64,000 nucleotides of DNA from Aestuariibacter sp. (GTDB taxonomy: Bacteria > Pseudomonadota > Gammaproteobacteria > Enterobacterales > Alteromonadaceae). The translations under genes were made by a program, and so were the position numbers. The stretch spans positions 991,702 to 1,055,701 of the forward strand of contig CP051238.1 of the NCBI GenBank assembly GCA_017794925.1. Reading direction: 5' to 3'. This document shows, in pieces, positions 1 to 8,385 of this stretch (its first letter is position 1; every line of letters begins with the position of its first letter). The notes beneath the pieces are model-generated. The model was not told where the DNA came from. It worked only from the letters and a program-made list of their open reading frames with translations, and did not search any database.

Positions 1-851
1 AGCAAGGCCGCATATGCGTTTTCACCATCTGGCAGGCGCCAGTAACCAACTCCAGGTTTAGATTTCTCAAGCAATTGATTGTACATATCAATTAAACGGT
101 AATATGCCGGATAAACAACTTCCGCTACGAGTGCCTTTGCCTGTTCGTAAAACTGCAATTGTTGCTCTGGCGTCACTGAGCTGAGTTGACTCATTCTTTG
201 CTTGAGCGAAGTGAGTAAGATGTTGTCGTCTAAGGGAGTATGCACAAACTTCTGCATTTGTTCTGTCACATTTTCAATAACAATAGCCGGAGGAACAATG
301 CCCCGATTGGCGCGCATTTCAACGGCATCAATTATTTGTTCAAAATAGCGTTTACTGTCACGTAAACGCGCTAAATAGTGCTTGATATCTGTCTCAGACG
401 ATATCGGGTGAGACTTACTCATATAGTCAGGATATTGACTTTGTAGGCCACCAAATGTATCCAGAGGATAATTGTGGTATTTGTAGGGCTCCAGCTCGAT
501 CAAGCTGTCCAGTAAATATAGAGTTGCCTGCTTTGTGATGGCATCTTGTCCTTCCAATTCTTGATATGACTGAGTAATCGCTTTGATTTTTGTAAGATCG
601 GGCAGCTTTTCAAGTATGGTCGTTTGCCGGGCGTCGTCTAAATGTGCGTTATGCTCATCTATCCCAAGATTATGCAGACCCAGCGTTGTTTTCATTTGTG
701 GGCTGGCTAGCGCCAGTTTGATAACTTCTCTGTCGAGAAAAATACGTAGCGTAAAGGGTTTTTCGACAAACCACTGATGCGTTCCAATACCTACAAGGAT
801 TAATAATAAGGCCAAGAAAATACCCAGTGTCCAATAAACTACCTTTTTCAT
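1..851 (-). CDS. DUF885 family protein (partial, C-terminus outside window)
   Basis: An open frame runs leftward from ATG at 851 to the window edge, giving about 283 residues. It opens with a hydrophobic segment (residues 5-25, an uncleaved anchor or signal peptide). The last visible part reads GYWRLPDGENAYAAL, close to the LPDGEAYY signature that starts the second half of DUF885 proteins. DUF885 proteins are predicted metallo-hydrolases of roughly 550-600 residues, so about half is missing. The function is unproven; the family is often secreted or periplasmic and peptidase-like. It is divergent from the M16 protease gene further right and shares no operon with it. Confidence 0.72.
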   Translation of the reverse strand, partial: MKKVVYWTLGIFLALLLILVGIGTHQWFVEKPFTLRIFLDREVIKLALASPQMKTTLGLHNLGIDEHNAHLDDARQTTILEKLPDLTKIKAITQSYQELEGQDAITKQATLYLLDSLIELEPYKYHNYPLDTFGGLQSQYPDYMSKSHPISSETDIKHYLARLRDSKRYFEQIIDAVEMRANRGIVPPAIVIENVTEQMQKFVHTPLDDNILLTSLKQRMSQLSSVTPEQQLQFYEQAKALVAEVVYPAYYRLIDMYNQLLEKSKPGVGYWRLPDGENAYAAL

Positions 852-916
852 TTTTGTGTTATTCCGGATAAACATATAGGAGCTGTTCGACTTGTATTTG
901 CCGAACAGCATGAGTA

Positions 917-1480
917 TTAGTGTGAACGTTGCTGCGATCTGATTGTGATAAACAGCGCAACAGCCAGTATCAATGAGAACAAGGAAGGAGCAGGCACGCT
1001 TGTAGCTTCATTCCAGCTAAAAGACGTTACACCCTCCGTCATAATGCAGCAGTTGTCCGACGTTAAATCTGCATCAAATATACCGATGTCATTAATTCCG
1101 TCATACAAAGTCAGAATGCCAAAATCCAGGCGGGTCGCATCTCTATTATTGCAATCCCAGGCACATAGAAAAGAACTGATAACGGCGCCATTATTTACTG
1201 TAAAATTAAATGCGCCTCCGTCTATTGCATATGTTGCCAGGCTATCGCTACTGTCTCCCGACAGTGTGTGGGAGAATAGGTCGTTCGACCATGTCACTTC
1301 CCAGAAAAAAAACTTCTCCAAAAGGTTGACGTTATCTTGTACATCAGCAGCGTTGATCTGTACGACCGCATCCATCGTCCAGCCAGTATCAGAGCTACCA
1401 GAGCCATTCCACTGAATAAGCCCTGCGCTGGCTTGTGAGACAAACATCAAACTGATTATTAAACTCAGTATTTTCATCAT
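917..1480 (-). CDS. Secreted protein with PEP-CTERM-like C-terminal sorting signal
   Basis: The 187-residue protein has a signal peptide (residues 1-19, ending SQASA). Its body is acidic and beta-rich, with two CxxxC-like cysteine pairs near residues 105-112 and 143-144. The C-terminus is tripartite: a VPAP motif, a hydrophobic helix (SLFSLILAVALFITI) and a basic tail RSQQRSH. This matches a PEP-CTERM/exosortase signal with VPAP in place of VPEP. An AAGGA ribosome site lies 7 nt before the ATG at 1480. PEP-CTERM proteins are usually exported with exopolysaccharide and processed by an exosortase, but no exosortase gene is in this window. The body of the protein is not recognised. Confidence 0.6.
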   Translation of the reverse strand: MMKILSLIISLMFVSQASAGLIQWNGSGSSDTGWTMDAVVQINAADVQDNVNLLEKFFFWEVTWSNDLFSHTLSGDSSDSLATYAIDGGAFNFTVNNGAVISSFLCAWDCNNRDATRLDFGILTLYDGINDIGIFDADLTSDNCCIMTEGVTSFSWNEATSVPAPSLFSLILAVALFITIRSQQRSH

Positions 1481-1689
1481 GGTTATTTCCTTTATTTACG
1501 TGCTTCATGCAAAAGTCCACTGCATTGCGGATTGAAATAACATTGCAGCGGATTGTTCCAAGTCAGAGAATGAAAAAACTCATGTTAAAAAACCTGAAGA
1601 AAACCTGAATTTTTCCTTACGGTTTTTATATATTTTTTTAAGTTATTGATTTTATTTGGTTTGATTTTGGGGTGTTTGTGTCGCGCTTT

Positions 1690-1786
1690 CAGGTGAAAAT
1701 CATAAAAGCAGGGTGAGTTAGACTGCACTATCATCAATGAAGTAAATGACGAGAAAGAAAGGCGCTCTTCGGAGTGCCTTTTTTAA
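1690..1786 (+). ncRNA. Candidate small RNA ending at an orphan terminator
   Basis: A strong plus-strand terminator (1754-1784) has no plus-strand gene before it; the gene to the left reads the other way. A weak promoter-like pair (TTGTGT near 1674, then CATAAA near 1700) and a small GCAG/CTGC hairpin precede it. A 70-90 nt transcript would explain the terminator. The 5' end is a guess. Confidence 0.22.
1754..1784 (+). terminator. Rho-independent terminator, orphan
   Basis: GGCGCTC (1761-1767), TTCG tetraloop, GAGTGCC (1772-1778), then six T. A-rich DNA precedes the stem. No plus-strand CDS lies upstream. Confidence 0.7.
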
Positions 1787-1879
1787 TGGTTACGGTTTAC
1801 TCTTGTGTCTAAATAAAGTCATTACCATCGCTATAATCAAACGACTTATCTTTGAAGAGTAGGTTTACTCCTAATCCAT

Positions 1880-1888
1880 TGCTATATT
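1880..1888 (+). promoter_or_regulatory. Candidate extended -10 promoter of the M16 protease gene
   Basis: TGCTATATT is an extended -10 (TGn + TATATT), 33 nt before the ATG at 1921. A short inverted repeat GAGTA-GGTT-TACTC lies just upstream at 1857-1870. No good -35 was seen. The 1481-1920 gap otherwise holds only the orphan terminator. Confidence 0.35.
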
Positions 1889-1920
1889 AAAACGATTATA
1901 ATTTTACAAGTTATGCCCTA

Positions 1921-4785
1921 ATGAATGTGTCGACACGAATTACGCCAGCCTTACTTGCGCTTAGCGTCCTTGCTTTAACCGCATGTATAAATAACCCCGC
2001 CCAGGAATCAACTGCTGTTTCTGACCAAACTACAGAGCCCGTATTTGAGGTTAAATACGAGAAATTCGTGCTCGATAATGGTTTGGAGGTAGTCTTTCAT
2101 CAGGACGATTCCGACCCGGTTACGGCAGTGGCATTAACCTTCCACGTGGGCTCGGCTAGGGAACTGGAAGGGCGCACCGGATTTGCCCACCTATTCGAGC
2201 ATTTACTCTTTTTAGAATCTGAAAACCTAGGTAAAGGCGGTTTGGATAAAATGAGTTCACGTATTGGCGGCTCTGGCGCCAATGGCTCAACCAGCCGTGA
2301 CCGCACCAACTACTTTCAAACCGTGCCAAACGACGCACTGGAAAAAATGATCTGGGCCGAAGCTGACAAGCTGGGGTTCTTCATTAACACCGTTACCGAA
2401 GACGTGCTGGCGAAAGAAAAGCAGGTGGTGAAGAACGAAAAGCGCCAGGGCACAGACAACCGCCCCTATGGCCATGCAAATTACGTGGTGGGTAAAAACC
2501 TCTACCCTACCGATCACCCCTACAACTGGCAGGTAATTGGCTCACTGGAAGATTTGCAAAACGCCACGCTGCAGGATGTAAAAGACTTCTACAACAAATG
2601 GTATGTGCCCAATAACGCCACACTGGTGATTGCCGGTGATTTTGACCCGAAGCAGGCGAAAGCCTGGGTACACAAGTACTTCGACGAGATCCCTCGTGGA
2701 GAAGATATCACGCCGCTGGCAGACAGACCCGCAACGCTCAACAAAACGGTGAAGCGTTACTACGAGGACAATTTTGCGCAGCTACCTGAGCTACGTCTTG
2801 TGTGGCCGGGTGTTGATTTGTATCACCCCGATGCCTATGCACTGGATATTTTGATGACATTGCTGTCTGAAGGGAAAAGCGCACCGCTTAACAAAGTGAT
2901 TGTGGAAGACAAGCAGCTCGCTTCCGGCGTATCTATGTACAACCGCAATTCTGAGTTGGCCGGTGAGATTATGTTAATCACCCGGGCCTATCCGGGCACC
3001 GATCTTAATAAGGTGTACAACGGTGTACAGGAAGCCATGGCGCAATTTGAAGCGACAGGTGTGAAAGACGACGACCTTAAACGCATTAAGGCGGGCATCG
3101 AAACCGAGTATTACGCCAATCTGTCGAGTGTGCTGGGTAAAGCGTTCCAATTGGCGCAGTACAATATCTTTGCCGATGATCCCGGCTACATAAACAAAGA
3201 ATTAGCCCATTATTTATCGGTATCGGAAAGCGACATACGGCGGGTTTACAATCAGTACATTAAAGATAAGGCCTTTATTGCAACCAGCTTTGTGCCAAAA
3301 GGGCAGGCGAATCTGATGCTCGCTGGTTCATCCCCGGCTGAAGTCGAAGAAGAAAAGATAGTGGCCGAGGGCCGCGGCGAGTCTTTTGAGCTTGCAGAAA
3401 GTGCTGGTTATACAAAAACACCTACCCGGTTTGATCGCAGCGTTGAGCCTCCCTATGGTGAATTACCTGTACCGGCCGTACCCAATGTGTGGCAATCAGA
3501 GTTAGAAAATGGGCTGGATATCTACAGTATTGAAAGTCGCGAGCTGCCTTTGGTTGATTTTGAACTGACACTGGAAGGCGGCCTGTTGCTGGAGGATCGC
3601 AATAAAGTAGGTGTGTCCGGTTTACTCGCGACGTTATTACAAAAAGGCACGGCAACGAAAACCCCGGAAGAATTAGAGAAGGCTATTGAGTTACTTGGTG
3701 CGGAAATTTCGGTGTCCAGCAGCCGTCAATCGTTAACGTTTTCCGGTACTACGTTAGCCAAGCATTACGAAGAAACCATTGCGCTACTGAAAGAAATGCT
3801 GCTAACGCCCCGGTGGGATGAAAAAGAGTTTCAACTGGCGAAGCAGGATGCCCTGAGCACTATTGCACAGCAAAGCGCGAACCCCAACAGCATTGCCGAT
3901 AATGCCTATTTTACCTTGCTTTACGGGGATGAGCATATTCTTTCGCAAAACCCGATAGGCAGCGAAGCGTCGGTCAGTGCAATTACACTGGACGATGTGA
4001 AGCAATACTATACGCAGTATGTCTCACCCTCTGTCGCGAATTTCCTCGTCGTCGGTGCGGTAGATAGTAATACCGTGAAAGCGTCATTAACATCGCTGAA
4101 TCAGGCATGGCCCGCGAAAGCCGTAAACATACCGACTTTTAATACGCCAGACCGTCCGGCAGCGGCAAAGGTGTACTTTTACGACGTACCCGGTGCCAAG
4201 CAGTCTGAGTTGCGCTTTGGCTATATTGCCCTGGCAGAAACGGATGACGATTTTTACCCGGCCACACTGATGAACTATAAGCTCGGCGGGGGCGGTTTTG
4301 CATCGCGCCTGATGCAAACGCTTCGTGAGGGTAAAGGTTACACTTATGGTGTGCGGTCGGCTTTTTATGGTTCCGATATACCCGGACCCTTTACCATTTC
4401 TTCAGGTGTAAGAACCAACGTGACCTACGAGTCAGCCGCATTGGTAAAACAAATTATGGCTGATTATGCCCAAACGTTCAGTGAGCAGGATTTGGACAAT
4501 ACCAAGAGTTACTTTATGAAAAGTGCTGCGCGTCAGTTTGAGACAGCCGGAGCCAAACTATCGATGCTGGATAAAATCAGTAGCTATGGCTGGCAGCCGG
4601 ACTATGCTAAACAACGCCAGCATGACGTGCAGACCATTACCAAAGCCGATATTGTCAAACTTGCTAAACAATATGCCGATCCAAATCGCATGATTTGGTT
4701 GGTCGTCGGTGATGCAGAGACGCAAATGCCACGTCTTGCTGAATTGGGTTTTGGTGAGCCTGTATTGCTTAATCCAAAAAGTTAG
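1921..4785 (+). CDS. M16 family zinc metallopeptidase, lipoprotein, two-module
   Basis: The protein has 954 residues. A lipoprotein signal peptide ends with the lipobox LTAC (Cys22), so it is probably membrane-anchored in the periplasm. The first M16 half carries the inverted zinc motif HLFEH (near residue 90) and a downstream acidic zinc-ligand region around VVKNEKRQ. The second half, from about residue 500, has the M16 fold with the typical RxGxGY-like pair (REGKGYTYGVRS, near 803-814) but no zinc motif. This is the usual pitrilysin/insulinase-type arrangement of one active and one structural half. Likely role: degradation of peptides in the envelope. It is a single gene with its own promoter and terminator. 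Confidence 0.9.
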   Translation: MNVSTRITPALLALSVLALTACINNPAQESTAVSDQTTEPVFEVKYEKFVLDNGLEVVFHQDDSDPVTAVALTFHVGSARELEGRTGFAHLFEHLLFLESENLGKGGLDKMSSRIGGSGANGSTSRDRTNYFQTVPNDALEKMIWAEADKLGFFINTVTEDVLAKEKQVVKNEKRQGTDNRPYGHANYVVGKNLYPTDHPYNWQVIGSLEDLQNATLQDVKDFYNKWYVPNNATLVIAGDFDPKQAKAWVHKYFDEIPRGEDITPLADRPATLNKTVKRYYEDNFAQLPELRLVWPGVDLYHPDAYALDILMTLLSEGKSAPLNKVIVEDKQLASGVSMYNRNSELAGEIMLITRAYPGTDLNKVYNGVQEAMAQFEATGVKDDDLKRIKAGIETEYYANLSSVLGKAFQLAQYNIFADDPGYINKELAHYLSVSESDIRRVYNQYIKDKAFIATSFVPKGQANLMLAGSSPAEVEEEKIVAEGRGESFELAESAGYTKTPTRFDRSVEPPYGELPVPAVPNVWQSELENGLDIYSIESRELPLVDFELTLEGGLLLEDRNKVGVSGLLATLLQKGTATKTPEELEKAIELLGAEISVSSSRQSLTFSGTTLAKHYEETIALLKEMLLTPRWDEKEFQLAKQDALSTIAQQSANPNSIADNAYFTLLYGDEHILSQNPIGSEASVSAITLDDVKQYYTQYVSPSVANFLVVGAVDSNTVKASLTSLNQAWPAKAVNIPTFNTPDRPAAAKVYFYDVPGAKQSELRFGYIALAETDDDFYPATLMNYKLGGGGFASRLMQTLREGKGYTYGVRSAFYGSDIPGPFTISSGVRTNVTYESAALVKQIMADYAQTFSEQDLDNTKSYFMKSAARQFETAGAKLSMLDKISSYGWQPDYAKQRQHDVQTITKADIVKLAKQYADPNRMIWLVVGDAETQMPRLAELGFGEPVLLNPKS

Positions 4786-4816
4786 CCAATCAGCACACCG
4801 AATTAGCGTAGTACAA

Positions 4817-4855
4817 ACAAAGAAAGCGCCGCATTTTACGGCGCTTTCTTTGTTC
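4817..4855 (+). terminator. Terminator after the M16 protease gene (bidirectional form)
   Basis: A 15-bp perfect stem, 4817-4831 with 4839-4853, around loop CATTTTA. The T-rich right arm (CTTTCTTTGT) and A-rich left arm allow termination from either side. Confidence 0.75.
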
Positions 4856-5210
4856 TCATTCCTTAATCCTAGTACCAAGATAGCAGTAAAGTAGTGCTAA
4901 GTTGTCATTAAAGTTCCACATTTGGACTGCTATGTTAGTAACTGAAGCGGTAATTCAAAATTTGCTTTCCACACAATTTGCCTGACTTATACTGCACAAA
5001 TGTTGGCATCAACCCTGTATTTGCGTGTCCAGCGCAACAATTATCTTCCTACATCATATAAATATTAATTATAAGTAAAATGCATTCCATAAATGAAATA
5101 TAAGGCCCGACCTTACATTTTTTGCTTTCATTTTAGTTTTGATTTATGCATTATTGGCGAAAGCGGTAGTCCTTTCCAATAAAAACCACAAGAACGGGAA
5201 GATTACATAA

Positions 5211-5237
5211 TTGTTATTCATAAGTGAGCTTTATAGT
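5211..5237 (+). promoter_or_regulatory. Possible pnt operon promoter
   Basis: TTGTTA (5211-5216) and TATAGT (5232-5237) have a short 15-nt spacer. They would give a leader of about 120 nt before the TTG start at 5365. The rest of the 4856-5364 gap shows no gene. Confidence 0.25.
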
Positions 5238-5304
5238 AGGTTCATTTTACAATTTTGTAGTTAATGGATTAAAGCATCTTGTGGCAGCAAATAATTACTG
5301 ACTT

Positions 5305-5329
5305 AGTCGACGTACCTGTACGCGCGACT
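5305..5329 (+). promoter_or_regulatory. Hairpin in the pntAA 5' leader
   Basis: AGTCG-A-CGTA, loop CCTG, TACG-CG-CGACT folds into a hairpin 18 nt before the ribosome site. A run of five T follows 9 nt later. It could be an attenuator or mRNA stabiliser; no known riboswitch was recognised. Confidence 0.25.
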
Positions 5330-5364
5330 GGGGACCTTTTTGCCCGGAGGAGAGGAGAACACCC

Positions 5365-6522
5365 TTGCAACTCTTAGTACTAAACGAAGCAAAGCACGCT
5401 GTGGATTCAGCGGTAGTGGAGCGCCGGTGTGCGGTAACACCAAACACCGTTATGCGACTTAGCCGAATGGGGCTGGACGTTGTGATTGAATCTGATGCCG
5501 GCGAGCTTTCAGGTTATACCAACGACGCCTATGCCGAGCAAGGCGCAACCATAATTGAAGATGGCGTTGAAGCATTAGCAAGCACAAACATTGTGCTCTA
5601 TGTGAATCGCCCATCAGAAGCACACCTTGCCAAACTCAGTGAAAACACCCTGGTGATTGGTCATATCGACCCATTCTTTCAACAGTCACTGGTAGAGCAA
5701 CTTGCTGCTAAGCAGGTATCTACGCTGTCGGTTGAAATGATCCCGCGTTCTTCACGTGCGCAGAAAATGGATGCCCTGAGTTCACAGGCCAGCTTAGCCG
5801 GCTATGTGATGATGCTTCAGGCTGCCAATAGCCTGCCCAGCATTTTACCTATGATGATGACGCCGTCCGGTACTATTAAACCGGCCAAGGTCTTCATTAT
5901 TGGTGCAGGTGTGGCGGGCCTGCAGGCTATTGCTACTGCAAAACGCATGGGCGCGAATGTACTTGCGTATGACACCCGCCCGGTTGTGGCCGAGCAGGTT
6001 GAGTCGTTGGGCGGGAAGTTCCTGAAAATCGATATTGGCGAAACCGGTCAAACCAAAGACGGTTATGCTAAAGAGCTGACCGACGAGCAAAAGGCCAAGC
6101 AACAGGAAGCCCAGCGCGATGCGATTGCAGATTCCGATATTGTGATAACAACAGCACAGTTGTTCGGTCGCAAGCCGCCGGTCCTTATCCGTAAAGAAAC
6201 ACTGGCGCTAATGAAACCTGGCAGCGTCGTAGTGGATATGGCGGCGCAGTCTGGCGGTAACGTGGAAGGCTCTGTTGCGGGTGAAATCGTGCAGGTAGAA
6301 GGGGTAACGGTAATTGGTACCGGACACTGGAGCCAGCAGGTTGCAAAAGACGCTACCGATATGTACGCCAATAACCTGTTTAACCTGATTGATGAGTTCT
6401 TTAACAGCGAATCCAAACAGTTTGAACTGAATCTGGAAGACGAAATTCTAGCCCAAAGTGTGATCACACACGGCGGTGCGGTAATCAACGACATGCTGAA
6501 AAATGCTTACGGAGGACAGTAA
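5365..6522 (+). CDS. pntAA: NAD(P) transhydrogenase subunit alpha, part 1 (soluble NAD(H) domain)
   Basis: Domain I of the proton-translocating transhydrogenase, which passes hydride from NADH to NADP+ driven by the proton gradient. It has 385 residues. RAQKMDALSSQ (near 131-141) is the domain I mobile-loop-region signature. The NAD Rossmann motif GAGVAGLQAIA starts near residue 180. The start is TTG at 5365, fixed by the ribosome site GGAGAGGAG ending 7 nt before it; there is no closer ATG. In E. coli this domain is fused to membrane segments in PntA, whereas here the split Rhodospirillum-like form is present. The next gene starts 3 nt after the stop. Confidence 0.95.
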   Translation: MQLLVLNEAKHAVDSAVVERRCAVTPNTVMRLSRMGLDVVIESDAGELSGYTNDAYAEQGATIIEDGVEALASTNIVLYVNRPSEAHLAKLSENTLVIGHIDPFFQQSLVEQLAAKQVSTLSVEMIPRSSRAQKMDALSSQASLAGYVMMLQAANSLPSILPMMMTPSGTIKPAKVFIIGAGVAGLQAIATAKRMGANVLAYDTRPVVAEQVESLGGKFLKIDIGETGQTKDGYAKELTDEQKAKQQEAQRDAIADSDIVITTAQLFGRKPPVLIRKETLALMKPGSVVVDMAAQSGGNVEGSVAGEIVQVEGVTVIGTGHWSQQVAKDATDMYANNLFNLIDEFFNSESKQFELNLEDEILAQSVITHGGAVINDMLKNAYGGQ

Positions 6523-6525
6523 GTC

Positions 6526-6810
6526 ATGGAAACCATTTACCTGATTTTTATTGTACTACTGGCCGCATTCTTAGGCTTTGAACTTATTCGTAAAGTGCCA
6601 GCTACCTTGCACACGCCGTTGATGTCGGGCTCTAACGCAATCTCCGGTATCACACTGGTTGGCGCGCTGGTCGCGTCAGGTGCTGAGAATGACACGTTAA
6701 CTACAATTCTGGGCACTGCCGCCGTGGCGCTGGCAAGTATCAACGTGGTGGGTGGTTACATGGTAACCGACCGCATGTTGGGTATGTTCAAGAAAAAGCA
6801 AGGCAAGTAA
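6526..6810 (+). CDS. pntAB: NAD(P) transhydrogenase subunit alpha, part 2 (membrane)
   Basis: This 94-residue membrane subunit has three hydrophobic helices (about 2-16, 38-55 and 60-82). It corresponds to the C-terminal membrane part of E. coli PntA. PATLHTPLMSGSNAISGI (near 25-42) is the conserved stretch of this subunit. It helps form the proton channel with PntB. It lies in a tight operon: 3 nt after pntAA and 12 nt before pntB, whose ribosome site AAGGAG overlaps its stop codon. Confidence 0.95.
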   Translation: METIYLIFIVLLAAFLGFELIRKVPATLHTPLMSGSNAISGITLVGALVASGAENDTLTTILGTAAVALASINVVGGYMVTDRMLGMFKKKQGK

Positions 6811-6822
6811 GGAGATTATGCT

Positions 6823-8211
6823 GTGAGTAATAATGCAATGATCATCAATCTTGCCTATATAGTGGCAACAACTCTGTTTATTCTGGGTTTAAAGCTGTTA
6901 AGTCATCCGGGCACGGCCCGTCGCGGTAACTTTGTGTCTGCCATTGGTATGTTTATCGCTGTTGTGGTTACCCTGATCGATCAGCAGATCATCAGCTACC
7001 ACTGGATCCTATTGGGCTTCTTGCTGGGCGGCGCCTATGGCGCGTGGAAAGCCAAGAAAGTTGAAATGACCCAAATGCCGGAAATGGTCTCGTTGTTTAA
7101 CGGTTTCGGTGGCTTAGCATCACTCTTGTTAGGTTGGGCAACCGTTAGCGGTATGAATCAACTTACCATGGCTACCACAGATGAGCTGGTATTTGTCACT
7201 ATTTTCCTGACTATCCTGATTGGTGGTGTCACCTTCTCAGGCTCAGTGATTGCCTGGGGTAAGTTGTCAGGCAAAATGTCATCAAAGGCGTTCATTTTTA
7301 CTGGTCTGCGCGAACTTAGCATTCTGCATCTGATTGGCTTTGTTGCCGTTGGCTATTTGTTTGCTACCGAGCCCTCCAACGAGTTGTGGCTGTATGTAGC
7401 AATTGGCTTAGCATTGAGCTTTGGTGTGTGGGCGACTATTTCCATTGGTGGCGCAGACATGCCGGTTGTTATTGCACTGCTAAACTCGTATTCAGGGGTT
7501 GCAGCCTGTGCCGCAGGTCTGGCCGTAGCGAATACAATCCTGATTGTTACTGGTTTGCTGGTAGGCGCGTCTGGCTTGATCCTGACCAACATCATGTGTA
7601 AAGCCATGAACCGCTCACTGATGAACGTATTGCTGTCTGGTTTTTCCAAGCCGGTTGAGATGGGCGAAGCCATCGAAGGTGAAGTGAAAATCATGGCAGC
7701 CCAAGACGCGTTTTACGTACTGGAAGCGGCGCAATCTGTGTTGGTTGTTCCTGGCTACGGTATGGCTGTTGCCCAGGCACAACACGCAGTACGTGAACTG
7801 CAATCGTTGCTGGAAGAGAACAACTGTACGGTTGAGTACGCCATTCACCCGGTTGCCGGACGTATGCCAGGTCACATGAACGTATTGCTGGCTGAAGCAG
7901 ACGTACCATATGACCAGCTGTGTGAAATGGACGATGTGAATCCGCGTATGGAAAACTATGACGTGGTGATTGTTATCGGTGCTAACGACGTAGTTAACCC
8001 GGCAGCGAAAGAAATGAAAGGCAGCCCGATCTACGGTATGCCGGTTATCGAGGTGTATCGCGCGAAAACGGTATTTGTGCTGAAACGCTCAGCCAATGCG
8101 GGCTTTGCCGGCGTCGACAACCCGCTGTTCTTTAAAGACAATACCCGTATGGTATTGGGTGATGCGAAAGAAACCATTAATAGCATTATTCGTGAGTTCG
8201 GTGACGAATAA
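6823..8211 (+). CDS. pntB: NAD(P) transhydrogenase subunit beta
   Basis: This 462-residue subunit has about eight or nine membrane helices in the first 260 residues (proton channel), then the soluble NADP(H) domain III. VPGYGMAVAQAQ (from about residue 309) is the NADP-binding fingerprint. GANDVVNPAA and the C-terminal KRSANAGFAGVDNPLF are typical of domain III. The GTG start at 6823 is supported by AAGGAG 8 nt upstream; an ATG at 6818 is out of frame. It completes the transhydrogenase, a main NADPH source, and is followed by a clear terminator. Confidence 0.96.
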   Translation: MSNNAMIINLAYIVATTLFILGLKLLSHPGTARRGNFVSAIGMFIAVVVTLIDQQIISYHWILLGFLLGGAYGAWKAKKVEMTQMPEMVSLFNGFGGLASLLLGWATVSGMNQLTMATTDELVFVTIFLTILIGGVTFSGSVIAWGKLSGKMSSKAFIFTGLRELSILHLIGFVAVGYLFATEPSNELWLYVAIGLALSFGVWATISIGGADMPVVIALLNSYSGVAACAAGLAVANTILIVTGLLVGASGLILTNIMCKAMNRSLMNVLLSGFSKPVEMGEAIEGEVKIMAAQDAFYVLEAAQSVLVVPGYGMAVAQAQHAVRELQSLLEENNCTVEYAIHPVAGRMPGHMNVLLAEADVPYDQLCEMDDVNPRMENYDVVIVIGANDVVNPAAKEMKGSPIYGMPVIEVYRAKTVFVLKRSANAGFAGVDNPLFFKDNTRMVLGDAKETINSIIREFGDE

Positions 8212-8237
8212 TCAGTCACTCTGACTTCACTCTCAGT

Positions 8238-8265
8238 AAAAAGCCATGCACATGCATGGCTTTTT
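8238..8265 (+). terminator. pnt operon terminator
   Basis: AAAAAGCCATG, loop CACATG, then CATGGCTTTTT followed by C and more T. The A/T-flanked symmetric form may serve both strands. Confidence 0.75.
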
Positions 8266-8296
8266 CGCTTTTGGCGTTTAGCCTGTTACAGGTAAT

Positions 8297-8385
8297 CTAC
8301 TCTTCCAGCCACTTTAGCTTTTCCAGCGGATAGCCTAAATACCATTTGGTGCGTTCCAGAATCGGACGGATTTCTATGCACTTGA
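8297..8385 (-). pseudogene. Possible C-terminal remnant of a lost minus-strand gene
   Basis: Read leftward, this stretch encodes GIKCIEIRPILERTKWYLGY followed by PLEKLKWLEE and a stop (TAG at 8297). Codon choice and the aromatic/charged pattern look like a genuine protein tail. Further right the frame only shadows the DUF917 gene and has no plausible start. The family was not recognised. It may be the end of a gene replaced when the DUF917 gene arrived, or it may be chance. Confidence 0.22.

Noticed and set aside
945..1415. 156-codon plus-strand frame opposite the PEP-CTERM-like gene
   Set aside because: It is antisense to a gene with a signal peptide, sorting signal and good ribosome site. 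Its own text has no protein-like pattern.
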